This document shows positions 18,460 to 30,943 of a DNA stretch of 64,000 bases, one piece after another. Each line of letters starts with the position of its first letter. Within the stretch, counting starts at the first letter, position 1. The translations under genes and the position numbers were made by a program. Below the pieces are notes generated by a model. That model made no database searches. It was not told the DNA's origin and worked only from the letters and a program-made list of their open reading frames with translations. Source of the DNA: Paracerasibacillus soli (lineage in GTDB: Bacteria; Bacillota; Bacilli; Bacillales; Amphibacillaceae); assembly GCF_034006335.1 (NCBI RefSeq), contig NZ_JAWDIQ010000003.1, one strand, 5' to 3'.

Positions 18460-19584
18460 TCAGATTATGACTCCTCTCCATGATGTATACCAGCGTTGAA
18501 TATGCTCACTAATTTCAATGTCTAATTCCTGAAGTGCTTCTTGTAATTTTTCATATTGATGATGCACAAATATTCCGTATCCGAGCTCGGCATATATTTT
18601 CATTAAAGCGAAGTGCGCTATTTCATCGTCTGGATGACGATTACAAATATTGGTATACCATTGTATTGCTTTTTCAACATCACGCTGCTGTTCATAGAAG
18701 TTTGCGATTTGATGGGCGTGTTTTAGCCAAAGTTTTTCTAGGCGAAACCGTTCTGGTTCGGCCCACAGATATCCTTCATCACTGAGATAGCATTCTCCGT
18801 AGATAGCCATCATTTCCTCATACTTTTGAATGGTATCGAAATAAAGCGGAGGGGCAGCTTTTAAACGATTCTCCCATTCAGTAATATCAATTGAAACATT
18901 TTTGATGATAAGCGAATAGCTTGAATGCATACTTTTAATTAGAAAATGTTCGTGATATTTTCCTAACGTTTTTCGTATATTATAAATCGTAGTATATAGC
19001 TGGGAATATGCCCTGTTAGGTTCGAAGTCTGGCCAAAGCAAATCAACAAGTTTGGATTTTCGTACGGTCTTTCCGGTGTGTTGTAATAGATAAAGAAATA
19101 ATTCCTTTGATTTAGCAGTTCGCCATTTTATAATCTCATATGTATTGTTTTCCCCTTCAAAAGATAGTTCTCCACTTATATTAACCCGAAAATGGCTTGG
19201 TTTAGTTGTAGGTGAGGTATGTTTGTTTATATAAGTTGGTAATCTTTCCACTGTCTTTTTAAGTCTTTCTACTTGTACTGGTTTTATTAGATAATCAAGG
19301 GCTTGTAGCTCAAACGCCTCTACAGCATATTGATGAAAGGCTGTAACAAATACAATTTCTAATTGTGGGTTTATCTCTACTATTTGTTCTGCCAATTCTA
19401 GCCCATTATTGCCAGGCATTTCAATATCTAAAAAGACAACATCCGTTTCTTGTATGAGACGAGCTTGTTTATGAATATTTAAATAGGTAAACTTCTGCAG
19501 GTTGGATATTTTACATACCTTCTTGAGCTGTATTTCTAAAAGTTCCAGTGCAAGTGGCTCATCGTCTATTAACATGACCCGCAT
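18460..19584 (-). CDS. Response regulator with SARP/BTAD output domain
   Basis: A two-component response regulator of 374 residues from the ATG at 19584 (AAAGGGG, 7 nt upstream). The receiver domain has the acidic pocket (LIDDEP), phospho-Asp in VVFLDIEMPG, then VFVTAF and the Lys in LIKPVQ. Residues about 150-240 form a winged helix (TAKSKELFLYLLQHTGKTV ... LWPDFEPNRAYSQLYTTIYNIRKTLG), followed by a BTAD bacterial transcriptional activator domain (helical repeats to the C-terminus). It is divergent from the Cna_B adhesin and lies near the hybrid kinase at 26244-29233, its probable partner, which points to control of the adhesin. Confidence 0.9.
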   Translation of the reverse strand: MRVMLIDDEPLALELLEIQLKKVCKISNLQKFTYLNIHKQARLIQETDVVFLDIEMPGNNGLELAEQIVEINPQLEIVFVTAFHQYAVEAFELQALDYLIKPVQVERLKKTVERLPTYINKHTSPTTKPSHFRVNISGELSFEGENNTYEIIKWRTAKSKELFLYLLQHTGKTVRKSKLVDLLWPDFEPNRAYSQLYTTIYNIRKTLGKYHEHFLIKSMHSSYSLIIKNVSIDITEWENRLKAAPPLYFDTIQKYEEMMAIYGECYLSDEGYLWAEPERFRLEKLWLKHAHQIANFYEQQRDVEKAIQWYTNICNRHPDDEIAHFALMKIYAELGYGIFVHHQYEKLQEALQELDIEISEHIQRWYTSWRGVII

Positions 19585-19937
19585 CAAATTCCCCTTTAAG
19601 CGTGATTGGTATCTTCTCATCTATTATATGACTGTATACCCATTTATTTAGAACCTTATTTATATTGTAATAATTTAACTTGTAGAAGTCTATTTATCCT
19701 TCCAGAATTTTACGTTGCATTATCTATCGAGAATTCATCTTCATATATATTTCATCGAAAAATTTATATAAATATATTTTATATTTTCAGAGATAACACC
19801 ATGTTAATAGTTCTTTTGGACTAGTATTATTGCTGTAAATAATATCCTGGGAAATATTGTTGAGAATTTGTGGAGATACAATTTTTATAATAGTAACGGC
19901 TACATGGCCATCATTTATTTCCAAAGGGGGAATGGGA
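19585..19937. promoter_or_regulatory. Divergent promoter region between response regulator and adhesin
   Basis: 353 nt of AT-rich sequence between two divergent starts. It must contain the promoters of both genes and is the expected place for operators of the SARP-type regulator, which usually bind direct repeats near the -35 box. I could not identify a convincing pair of direct repeats by eye. Confidence 0.5.
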
Positions 19938-22900
19938 TTGAAGAAAAGAACAGGATTGTTATTAATCATGTTGTTATTTTTTCAAACGATTACGAGTGGA
20001 TTTGCTGCGCCAATGCAAATGAAAGCGGCTGAGTCCGAGCAAAATGTAATTAAAAGTCTCACTGTAACTGAAACCGACATAGAAGGATTAGTTCATGTAT
20101 CTGTTAATTGGTCGATTGATGGACTAGAAATTGATGAAGGTTACATCGAATCTCAAGTACTAGACGAACATTTACAAATAGATCATCAACAAGAAGGATT
20201 ATTGCAAGTTGAGGAAACAGAAATTGGAATGTTTCATGTAACAGAGAATGGAGAAATCACCGTTGCTTTTCTTGCTGCGGTTGAAGAATCTCAAGAAGCT
20301 AGTGGAACATTTGTAATAGAAGCATTGGTGGAAGTACCTGGAGATAATGAAGAAGAGGAAACAGAACAGCATGAGCAAAGCGAAAATGACGAGAAAGATA
20401 AACAAGCTGCGCCTGAAGAGGTTGCGGAAGATGAAAAGGATATAGAAGCAGAAATAGAAACGACGAAGGGCGACGAATTAGACTCAAATGATACAGCTTT
20501 AACGGCTACGGAAATTGAAGAAAATATTATCACAAATGTAACATTGTCAAAGAAAGTTGGCGAAGGGGATTTTGAGGAAATTCCACCCGGGTCAGAAATT
20601 GTTGTCGACAATCCATACGACGCATTTAAAGTAAAACTAGATTACGAGTTTGCGTTACCGAATAATCATAACTATGGCGCTGAATCGACATTTACAATTA
20701 CGATACCAGAGGTTTTTCACGTATTGGCTAATCATAAGCCAACACCACTTACGAATGAAAATGGTGTTAATTCGCTACGTTTATTGTAACGAATGATAAT
20801 AAAATTGTAATCACATTTAATGAAAATATCGAGCAAAACTCAAATGTGTCAGGTTACCTTCATTTAGAGTCGGAGTTTGATGCACACTATGCTGGCCCAG
20901 CTGAAGGAGAAGTCATTACGTTTCCGATTTCGGGAGAGCAGACGGTTACATACCCAATTAAGTTTATTCCAAAATCAACGTCTATTGATAAAAAAGGTGT
21001 TCCGAACAAAGCCTATAATGCAGAGACGATTGAGTGGACAGTTGATTTTAATAAGGATTTACAAGAAATAGAGCATGCAAGATTAGAAGATGTTATGGAA
21101 GGTGATCATACTTTTATTGAGTCTTCACTCAAAGTGTATAAGTTGTACATGAATGCCGATGGTACGATTGATGAAAGTAAGACAGAGCAGTTAGCGGACG
21201 ACAAATTTGGAACGACATTTCCATTAGAGCTTGGCAACATTGATTCAGCTTACCGGATTGTATATGAAACGGAAATTCAGGATGATACAGGTAAAGCATA
21301 CAAAAACACCGTAGAATTAACTGGTGATAATATTAATCCGGTTGAAGCCTCTGCAACGGTTCATGTAAATCGTGGTGAAGCCCTTGAAAAGCGTGCTAGC
21401 AATTATGACCCAGTAACACAAACAGTGACGTGGGAAGTAAAATATAATTATGATGAAAAGGTTATTCCACAAAATAAAGCGAAACTGACAGATATATTTG
21501 GGGACAATCAAGCGTTTGTAGCTGATAGTATGGAAGTAGTTGAAGTTACGATTGACCCAGATACTGGTGAAGAGGATAAGTCAGAACCATTTACGAATTA
21601 CACATTACATGAAACGGATGGTGGCTTTGAGCTTCAGTTTAATCAAAACGTTTCAAAAGCATATAAAATCACATATCAAACGAGTGCGATTGACAGAGTT
21701 GATGAAAGTGGCAATGTGCATAACAAGATCCATGATGAATTTGGTAACGAAAAGGAAGGTTGGCAATGGTTGAGCCAAGGTGTGTTCATAAAATCACACG
21801 ATAATTCCGAAACAGATTATAAAGAGAAAGTAACAGGTTGGACTTTAAGATTAAACACTGATGAATATACGATGAATGATGTCGTCATTACAGACACATT
21901 GCCAAAGGGGTTTTCGTTAGTTGAGGAGTCAGTAGTTGTTAAACATGGTGGAGAAACAATAACAGATTATACACTGAACGTTACCGAAACTGATGGGTAG
22001 AAGTTTTTGAAATTAAATTTAACGACGATATCACCAAGGAAGTTTTGATTTCTTTCCGTACAAATATTGATTTTGACAAGACAGAGCCAAATGATGATGG
22101 TACGTTCACAAATCATGCCTTGCTTGAATGGAACAATGACGATGGAGAGGCTCTGTCGAAGGAAGGAACGGCAACCTTTAACCCAGATACGTATACGAAA
22201 GCAAATGGGTTTAAAGGTGCATCCTATAACGCAGTAACAAAAGAAATTGAGTGGGAAATCGGTGTGAATTATAATCATGCCAATTTGGATCAGGCAATTG
22301 TGGAGGACTTTATCCTAGATGGTCAAAATTTTGATGTTGATTCTATCCGTGTATTTCATATGGATTTACAAGGTGGATGGAATGGTTATAAGTATGGAGA
22401 AGAACTAGCTGCTACGGACTATACAGTTGCTGTTATGGAGGATGATGAAGGAAATCCAGGGTTCCGAGTTAGCCTTGGGGATATTAACTCAGGATATATC
22501 GTGACGTATAAGACTGATTTGAATAATCAATTGGTTGATAAAACGTATCACAATATAGCGACTGTTAAAAGTGATAATCAGGATTCTTTCAATCTAACGG
22601 CTTCAGTAGAACCATATCACGGAGGGGAATATACAAAAAAGACTGCGGAACAAAACAGGGAAAACCCTCGAATCGTTAACTGGCGTGTAAACATTAACTA
22701 TGCACAGTCTACGGTATCAAATGTTTCTTTGTCCGATACACCAAGTGCAAATCAATTACTTTTACGAGATACCATTAAATTATATGGGACGGTTGTAAGT
22801 GAAAACCCAAATGAAATTAAGATAGATCGGGACAATGGACCTTTAGTGGAAGATGAAGATTACGCACTTGAAATAACTGAAAATGAAGATGGTATAGAAA

Positions 22901-25900
22901 CATTTACAATTACATTTTTAGAGGAAACAATTGATCAGGCATATGTCCTAGAGTACGATACACGTATTATGTATCAAGGTGATGGGTATATCGAAAATGA
23001 TGTGAAGTTTGAAGGTGACCAAACAGCGGAAATTCCTACTGATAATGCTGTTAAACAGCGCATCGATTTATCAAATATCGGTGGTGGTATCGTTGGTGAG
23101 GTAGGAAGTCTTGAAGTAATAAAGGTGGATGCGGAGGACCAAAAGGCACTTGCTGGTGCAACATTTGAGCTATACGAAACAGATGGTACTTTTATCCGAA
23201 GCTATACGACGGGTGAAGACGGAATCGTCGTTTTCAAAAACTTATTATTTGATGAATATATTTTGAAAGAAGTAGATGCTCCTGAGGGCTACGTAGCAGG
23301 AATTAAGGATGGTCAGACTGTCACAGTAAATGCTGAAGTATCAAAAGTAACAATTGAAAATAAAAAGTTTGTTGGTGATGTAACATTAACGAAAGTTGAC
23401 GCAGATACGAAGGAAGTACTGGAGGGAGTCGTCTTTGAACTACGAGATGAAGCAGGTAATCTACTTCAGGAAGGTATTACAACAGATGAAGACGGAAAGA
23501 TTCTTATTACAGGTCTAACACCTGGAAACTATTTGTTGAAAGAGACGGAAGCACTACATGGTTATCAAAAGCTAGAAAGTGAGATTCCATTTACAATTAA
23601 GGCTGACCAGGTAGAGGTCTTGGAATTAGATCCGATTGAAAATAGTATCATCCTCGGAACTGTCCAACTTATTAAAGTGGATGCGGATCATCAAAATGAA
23701 CCATTAGAAGGCGTTGTATTTAAGTTAGTAGATGCGGAAGGAAATGTTGTAAAGGAAAATCTTACAACAGATAGGGAAGGAAAAATAACAGTTCATGATT
23801 TACGTCCAGGAACATATTACTTCATTGAAACGGAAGCATTAGATGATTATGTACTAGATGAAACACCAATTGAGGTTGTCGTAGAAAGGGCGCAAACAGA
23901 AATTGCTACAGTACAAGCAAAAAATGAGCTGATACCTGGTTCTGTTGAACTAACGAAAAAAGGTGAAGACGGTAAGTTGCTTGAAGGAGTGAAGTTTGAA
24001 CTTCAAGATGAAGATGGTAATAAAATTAGTGAACATACGACAGATGTAAATGGTAAATTAACTGTTGAAAACTTGAAACCAGGCTTTTATCAGTTTGTTG
24101 AAGTGGCATCTATTGATGGGTATGAATTAAATAAGGATGTTGTAAAGTTTGAAATCATTAGAAGCCAAAAAGTAGCTGTATCCGTTGAATTTACAAATGA
24201 GTTAACACCGGGATCAGTTGAGCTTACAAAGCTTGGCGAGGAAAATGAAGTGCTAGAAGGAGCGGAATTTAAGTTAGTAGATGCTGATGAACAAGTTATA
24301 CATGAAAACTTAAAAACCGATGAAAATGGAAAAATCATAGTAGGAAACTTAAAGCCAGGTACGTATTATTTTGTAGAAACAAAAGCACCATTTGGTCACG
24401 AGCTAGATGAGACACCAGTGGAAGTCGTGATTGAATTTAACCAACAGAAACAATTAACCGTAACAAAGGTTAACGAACGCACAACAAGCGGCGTCATGTT
24501 AACGAAAAAGGGTGAAGATGGAAAACTACTTGAGGGAGTAATATTTGCGTTACAGGATCAAGACGGGAATACATTGCAGCAAGATTTAACAACCGACGAA
24601 AATGGCGTTCTCACTATCGATAATCTAAAGCCAGGTCACTATCAACTGGTTGAGATTGCGACAAATGCAGGCTATGTATTGGATGGGAATCCGATAACAT
24701 TTGAAATCGAACTTGGTCAAACAAAACAAACAGAAGTAACATTGGTAAATGAACTTGCTACGGGTTCAGTCGAATTAGCAAAACTTGGTGAGGAAAAGGA
24801 AGCATTAGCTGATGCAGAATTTGCACTTCTCGACAAAGATGGAAATGAATTACAAACTGGTTTACTTACAAATGAGGATGGAAAAATCGTTGTAACAGAT
24901 TTAAAACCAGGTCATTATCAGTTCGTAGAAACAAAGGCACCATTTGGTCATGAACTTGATCAAACTCCTATACTGTTTGAAGTCGTGTTTAATCAACAAG
25001 AGACATTAACAGTAACGAAGGAAAACGAACGTACGACTGGATCTGTTTCGTTAATTAAAGTGGACGATGAAACAGGTGAAACTTTAACAGGAGCAATTTT
25101 TGCCTTACAGGATAGGGAAGGAAATACGTTATTAGAGGAACTTACAACCGATGAAAATGGCAAAATATTTGTTGATGACCTTAAACCAGGAAACTATCAA
25201 TTTGTGGAAATAAAAGCACCTTCTGATTATACGCTAGATGAAGAGCCAATTCCATTTACGATAGACTTGGGGCAAAGTGAAACATTAGAAATCACAACAA
25301 ATAATGCGATTATAAAGGGAGACTTTGAGCTTACAAAAGTTGACTTTGATAATGAGGAGCTTGTGCTTGAAGGGGTCCAGTTTGCATTACAAGATTCAGA
25401 GGGGAATACGTTACAAGAAGATTTAACAACGGATCAAGATGGTAAATTGCTCATCACAAATCTACGCCCAGGAGACTATGTGCTCGTTGAAACAAATCCA
25501 TTATTTGGCTATGAGGCACATGATCCAATTGCATTTACAATTGATAGAGGACAACTAACAGTGAAACAGATTACGATTACGAATAAGCAAATTCGTGGTG
25601 GAGTTGTATTAACAAAAGTGGATAAACAAGATAAGCAAACTGTTTTATCTGGTGCGGTATTTAAACTAGTAAATGAAGCGGGAGAAACAATAAAAGAAGA
25701 CTTGGTAACCGACGAAAATGGGGAAATCGTCGTGCAAGACTTAAAACCAGGAAACTACCAGTTCATCGAGGTGAAGGCACCAGCAGGTTATGAATTGGAT
25801 CAAACACCAATTGATTTTATAATCGACATGGGCCAAACTGCGCACATACAAGTAACAGCATATAACGAAAAGACCCCTGTGCCAACGCCTGAGGAAGAGG

Positions 25901-26088
25901 AAAAGCCGGAAGCGGGAGAAAAGGATACTTCAACAGGCTTGAAAGACAGTGGCAAACAAGAATCAGATAGTGGCAAAGAATTACCGAAGTCCGCTACGAA
26001 TATTTTCAACTATATCTTAGTAGGTATTGCATTAATAAGTGTAGGAATTGCAACACGAGTTATTTTACGAAGAAGAAAGACAGTGTAA
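19938..26088 (+). pseudogene. Cell-wall-anchored Cna_B/SpaA-repeat adhesin, frame broken twice
   Basis: A surface protein of about 2,050 residues. I prefer the TTG at 19938 (MKKRTGLLLIM), 7 nt after AAAGGGGG. Order: signal peptide ending near FAAPMQMKAAE, a beta domain, an acidic stretch (about 20340-20500), an SdrG-like/collagen-binding adhesion region in several repeats (20540-23060), ten Cna_B repeats (23095-25870), an acidic linker and a C-terminal sorting signal (LPKSATNIF, hydrophobic helix, RRRK). Cna_B repeats form internal Lys-Asn isopeptide bonds and act as rigid stalks; the LTK lysines and the ETKAP-type glutamates are visible. Frame breaks lie near 20770 and 21997; each is mended by one or two bases. 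Confidence 0.88.
23095..25870 (+). repeat. Ten tandem Cna_B (SpaA-type) repeats, period about 275 bp
   Basis: Repeat starts lie near 23095, 23370, 23650, 23935, 24205, 24480, 24755, 25030, 25310 and 25590. Each unit reads roughly GSVELTKxGED ... LEGVxFxLxDxDGN ... LTTDENGKI ... NLKPGxYxFVExxAPxGYELD. Units 5 and 7 share a long FGHEL segment, and units 4 and 6 share KKGEDGKLLEG, so higher-order duplication is likely. Confidence 0.9.
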
Positions 26089-26117
26089 ATAGGCAGAAAA
26101 GCATAGACAAAACAATA

Positions 26118-26235
26118 GGGGCAGGGACAAAGCCAAAGTGTCAGACCTCTCAACTACAACATTATGTATGAAACAATGAGTTTCTTACTAGTTATGGTAG
26201 TTGAATGAGGGGGTCAGACCCCATGTCCCGGCCCC
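26118..26235. repeat. Dispersed hairpin repeat, copy 1 (also terminator-like)
   Basis: Outer arms GGGGCAGGGACA (26118) and TGTCCCGGCCCC (26235), with inner arms GTCAGACCTCTCAACTAC and GTAGTTGAATGAGGGGGTCAGAC. It is followed by TTTTGTTTTC. Lies between the convergent adhesin and kinase genes and probably ends both transcripts. Related copies are at 29528-29610 and, in reduced form, at 51560-51630. Confidence 0.75.
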
Positions 26236-26243
26236 TTTTGTTT

Positions 26244-29233
26244 TCATTTTGGAATTTCAAACGTTACAATCGTGCCGTGCCCAGCCTTACTTGAAATCAT
26301 TAATCCTTTCCCGTACCGCCTTTTTAAGCGCCGATTTGTATTTGCTAATCCTATACCGGCTACTTTACTTGGATGTTCATGTAAAATTCATCTGCCTTTT
26401 CCTGTTTCATACCTACGCCATCATCAATAATGGAAATTTGATAATACGATTCACAGTCCGTCATTCGTATACAAATCATTCCTCCATTAACTCTTTTTAG
26501 TACCCCATGCATCACCGCATTTTCAACAAGAGGCTGAATGGATAATGGGGGTATTTGAAGGTTTGTGTTTTCATCTATTTCCCAATTAACCTGTAATCTA
26601 TCCCCGAAGCGGGCTTTTTCAATATATAAATACGATTTGGTAAGAGCTAGTTCATCTTCTATTGCAACTAACGATTCCGTATTACGAACAGCAAAACTCC
26701 TTTGTAAATAGTTACCGAATTCATGAAGCAGTTCATTCATTTTGTTAGGATTTACAACACCAAAGGCTGCAATCGTATTTAATGTGTTAAATAAAAAATG
26801 TGGGTGTATTTGCGCCTGAAGCCAAGCAGCCTCCATTTTTAACTGTTCTTTAATCGACTGCCGTAATTCTGTTAAAGCTTGCACACGCGCTTGTAATTCA
26901 AAAGCGTCTACGGGCTTTGTCACATAATCATTTGCACCCGCTATAAAACCACTATATATATCTTCATCTTGACTTCTAGCTGTGAGTAACAAAATCGGCA
27001 ATTCTGCCAAAGTAAATTGCTCTCGAACTTTTCTCGTTAATTCGTAGCCTGACATGTTTGGCATCATGACATCAGCAATAATTAAATCCCAATCTCTTTT
27101 ACCGACTAGCTGCAGTGCTGCTTTGCTGTCTACTGTCGTTGTCACATGATACTTTGTGCACAGTATATTTTGTAAAATTGTTAAATTAATTGGGTCATCA
27201 TCTACGACCAAGATGCTTGGGGCTATCTCACTTTTAACTTGTTCCTGTTGCTGTAATTCAGCTAATAATTTCGGATATTTCACAAGTTTGGCGGCAGCAA
27301 TTTCCTCGTTACTTTTTGTAGGTAGATTAGACTTGGAAGTTGCTAAAGGAATTGTAAAACTGAATGTACTTCCTTTTCCTAATGTGGATGCTGCAGAAAT
27401 TTGTCCACCGTGTAACTCGACTAATTGCTTGCAAATATGTAAACCTAGACCTAATCCACCATCTACGTATGTTGAATCATCATTATTCTGTTCATATGGC
27501 TCAAAAATAATGTCTAATGCTTGTTTACTAATCCCACGTCCTGTATCAGTTACCGTTATGACAGCCATTTTATTTTTATGTTTTGCATGAATCGTGATGG
27601 CTCCTTCGTACGTATATTTCACTGCATTATGGAGTAAGTTAAACAATATTTGAATGAGTCGATGTTGGTCCGCATAAACATTGGGGAAAGAAGCCGAAAT
27701 ATCTAAATGTAATTGGAGTTCTTTTCTTTCCGTCATAAAATGAATCATATCAAGCACGCCTGATGCTATAGCGTGAAGATTTACTCTTTCTAAATTTAGA
27801 GTGATCTGTCTTTCTTTTATCTTTGAAATATCAAGTAAATCATTTAAGGTAAATTTCATTCGCTGTCCTACTTGTATAAGAAGTTTTATGTTTTCCTTAT
27901 TTTTTTCCGTCAAAGGATCCCTTTCGTCATGTAACATTGTATGTGCGATGTTAATAATGCCGTGGAGCGGGTTCCGTAATTCATGCGATGTATTCGCTAA
28001 AAATTGGTCTTTTGCTTTATCTGCCTCCTGTAATTCGATTGTTTGCTTTCTATTTAGTTCAACTAAACTAAGATGATGCTTAAAGAGAAACCCAGCAAAG
28101 GCGAACATTGCGATTAAATAATCAACAGGATAATAAGGAAAATCTATCATACCCATATTAAGAAATACTCCCCATACTACATTCACAAAATTGATAACCG
28201 TCGCTATTAATATAAAAATAGCGTCTTTATTTCCTCCTTTGATTACTTTTATCACAGTAATCGTCAGGAATATGTATGACATTACATTTGTTAGCATGAT
28301 GACATACCCGATGAGATGGACATATGCAAGTGGGACAACTACTAAAATAAGAACTGCTAGGCTGTATACCGAAAAAAGAATTCGAAATATATAGCTTTTC
28401 AAATGAAACACATATTTTGTAAACAATAGCATGAAACTTAATGTCCCAGCAAAAGCGATATATAGTAGTTTTAGTCTCCATGTGGTGTTTATTGAAATGA
28501 CGTTTAATAGTATTTTATCTTCATCTAAAACAATTGAAAATGCAGCGAAAAACATGAGTAAACCAAAGTAAACAAGCTCTCTTTGGGTTCTTCTTCCTAT
28601 TAAGAATAACCCGATAGCATAGACACTATGTGCAAGTAAGAAGAAAAATATGACGAGTTGCAAGTTGTTTGATAAGTTCAGTTCCTTTTCTATCGCCTTG
28701 CTAGTTCCGAATTTAATAGAGTTTGGAATCCCATTGTTATGAATTGCTTCTTCATTTGATACTGTCATCATAAGTTCTATTTCATCTTGATTGTTATGAA
28801 ATAATACTTTAGTTGATCCGCTTTCAGCGTGATGCCCAATCTCTAAAACTAACTTCCCGTTGATATATGCCTTGGCCCCAGCTGCGATTTCTTTAAAGAG
28901 TAAGCCGTATAGATTGCCGTGAGAATTCCTTTCAGGCAATAGCAATTTTAATCGATAGGTGCCGTGTTGGACTTGTTTTGTATCATTGGTATTTTCCCAT
29001 AATCCAGGAACTGACAAATAATGTGGAGTACGATCATGCTTGTCTATGAAGTCGTTTGGATAGAACTCCCATTCTCCGTCCAACTTTATTGTTTGTCTGC
29101 TTGAGAAATCCGACTCACTTAAATCTATTATTCCATTTTCCACCTGAGGTTGGTTAGGCTGGTGATAATAAAAAATCCACCCGAACCGAAAAACGGTGAG
29201 TATAAGTAAGCAAGCAATTAAATATCTTTTCAT
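26244..29233 (-). pseudogene. 7TM-DISM hybrid histidine kinase with two kinase modules, frame broken near C-terminus
   Basis: About 996 residues from ATG 29233 (AGGAAGGTGAT upstream). Order: membrane helix; extracytoplasmic 7TMR-DISM-type jelly-roll sensor (GEWEFYP ... YINGKLVLEIG), which in relatives binds carbohydrate-like ligands; seven membrane helices; HisKA (TSHELRNPLHG); HATPase_c (LLHNAVKYT, DTGRGI, GLGLGLHI); receiver domain (VVDDDPIN, ADVMMPNMSG, TKPV); then a second, LytS-type kinase (IHPHFLFNTLNTIAAF; PLVENAVMHG; DDGVGM). The frame breaks at about 26382; one extra T in TTTT restores FLHEHPSKVAGIGLANTNRRL and the true stop at 26244. Likely partner of the SARP regulator at 18460. 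Confidence 0.9.
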
Positions 29234-29527
29234 CGGGTTTATCACCTTCCTAATTGCCCTCAACTTACAACTAGTAGGGAAATATGCGAAACCCTACTGA
29301 TTGAAGTTTCACTTTATTTATATCAAGCCATTTGAACATCCTTACCATTATCATCCAAATTTTGGTCAATATAAATATTATATATTACTTAACAAAATAT
29401 TTCTGCTAATAGTAAAATTTAAATATATAGTTTTATTGCAAAGTGGACATGGGAATTTGATAAAAGGGCTTAGATGAATGTAAAAACGAAAGGAATTAAA
29501 TAAATGAAGAATGTGAATTGGAAAAGA
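29234..29527. other. Intergenic region upstream of the hybrid kinase
   Basis: Contains CTGATTGAAGTTTCACTTTA at about 29296-29315, a word that recurs at 39949, 48436 and 52625 in degraded forms. No gene supported. Confidence 0.4.
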
Positions 29528-29610
29528 GGCTAGGACAAAACCAAAGCGTCAGACCCCTCAACTACTACATTTTGTATTGAGTGAGGGGGTCAGACCCTTG
29601 CGTCCCAGCC
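29528..29610. repeat. Dispersed hairpin repeat, copy 2
   Basis: Outer arms GGCTAGGAC and GTCCCAGCC; inner arms GTCAGACCCCTCA and TGAGGGGGTCAGAC. Same architecture and words as copy 1 at 26118-26235. It lies just after the stop codon of the MFS gene (29622, minus), where it may also serve as terminator. Confidence 0.75.
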
Positions 29611-29621
29611 ACCTATTAGTA

Positions 29622-30886
29622 TTAGAACGGATTGGAAACCTGCTTTGAAACAGGAGAACCGTCCCCATGTTTCTCGTGTTTTGTTATTTGTTTTTCTTTT
29701 CCTGATTCGATTCCGACAATTAGGATTACTACGGATATGCCAATTAACATGATGAGTGGGACTTGCCAGCCATGTGTCATGTCGTGTAGTGCGCCAAACA
29801 AAACAGGTCCGGTTGCGGCTAATAGATAGCCAAATGATTGTGCCATTCCGGACATTTCGGAAGCTTGTTGTCCACTTGTTGTGCGAAGACTGAAAAACAT
29901 CATGGATAAACTAAATGCACTACCACCAGCGATTCCAATAAAAATGACGGCTATAAGCATAACAGGTTTGATGCCTGACAGCAATCCCGTTATGCCAAGA
30001 ATAAATAAAACGCCAGTTATCAAGGCTAAAAGCTTTTGATTCCGCATTTTCTCAGCGATAATCGGGATGATAAATGTAATTGGAATGATAGCAAACTGCA
30101 TTAGGAAAAGTACCCAGCCAGCTGCATTTGAACTGTATCCTTGTGATTGCAATATGCCAGGTAACCACGTGACTAACGTATAAAAAATTAATGATTGTAA
30201 TCCCATGAACAATGTAATACACCATGCAAGTGGAGAGCGCCAAAGACTATCACCTTTTTGGTTAGGTGTATTTTGTAACTTTTCTCCAATATCTCCCTGT
30301 TTTTTCAATTGTGGAATCCAAAATAGTATAGCGACAATAGCTGGAATACCCCAAAATGCAAGTGATCCTTGCCAACCAATATTTCCAATGGATAGGATTG
30401 GCACACTCAGTCCGATGCTAATGCAGCAAATAAATTCATGAAAACAGCATAAATCCCAGTCATGATACCAACTTTATACGGGAAATTCATTTTTATATAT
30501 CCTGGTAGTAATACATTTCCAAAGGCAATTGCAACGCCGATGAGGATTGTACCAGCAAATAAGAAATAAGAGCCAAAATAAGAACGCATCATAATACCGA
30601 TGAATAAAAGAGCCATGGAAATGAAGATAGTTCTTTCCATTCCATATTTGCTAGCAATTTTTGGTGCAAATGGGGAAAGAAATGCAAACGCAAGTAATGG
30701 TAGGGTTGTAATGGTTCCGGCTAATGCATTACTAATTGCTAAATCATCCCGAATAAATGAAATTAATGATCCAACAGATGTTAATGGTGCTCTTAAGTTT
30801 GCACCAACTAAAATAATTCCAATTAATAATACCCAAGTAGGGGCTTGTCTATGTGTTTTATCTAAAGTTGTAATGTCTTTCTTCAA
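29622..30886 (-). pseudogene. MFS transporter, CynX/NimT family, frame broken once
   Basis: A 12-helix major facilitator protein of about 420 residues. The TTG start at 30886 (MKKDITTLDK) follows GGAGG with 7 nt spacing. The first half contains GANLRAPLTSVG and the second half begins SIGNIGWQGSLAFWGIPAIVA; they are separated by a frameshift near 30405 (LFAALASD / GLSVPIL). The GANLRAP opening is typical of the cyanate/2-nitroimidazole transporter group (CynX, NimT, YycB). The substrate is unknown. The neighbouring FadR-type regulator, on the same strand upstream, may control it. Confidence 0.85.
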
Positions 30887-30943
30887 AATGATGCCTCCAA
30901 TGTTGTGATAGGTAGTCTACGAATCTATGGTGATGATAAAGGA

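Noticed and set aside
18460..19620. Upstream start of the response regulator at 19620
   Set aside because: AAAGGGG is correctly spaced for the ATG at 19584, and the receiver domain begins immediately after it.
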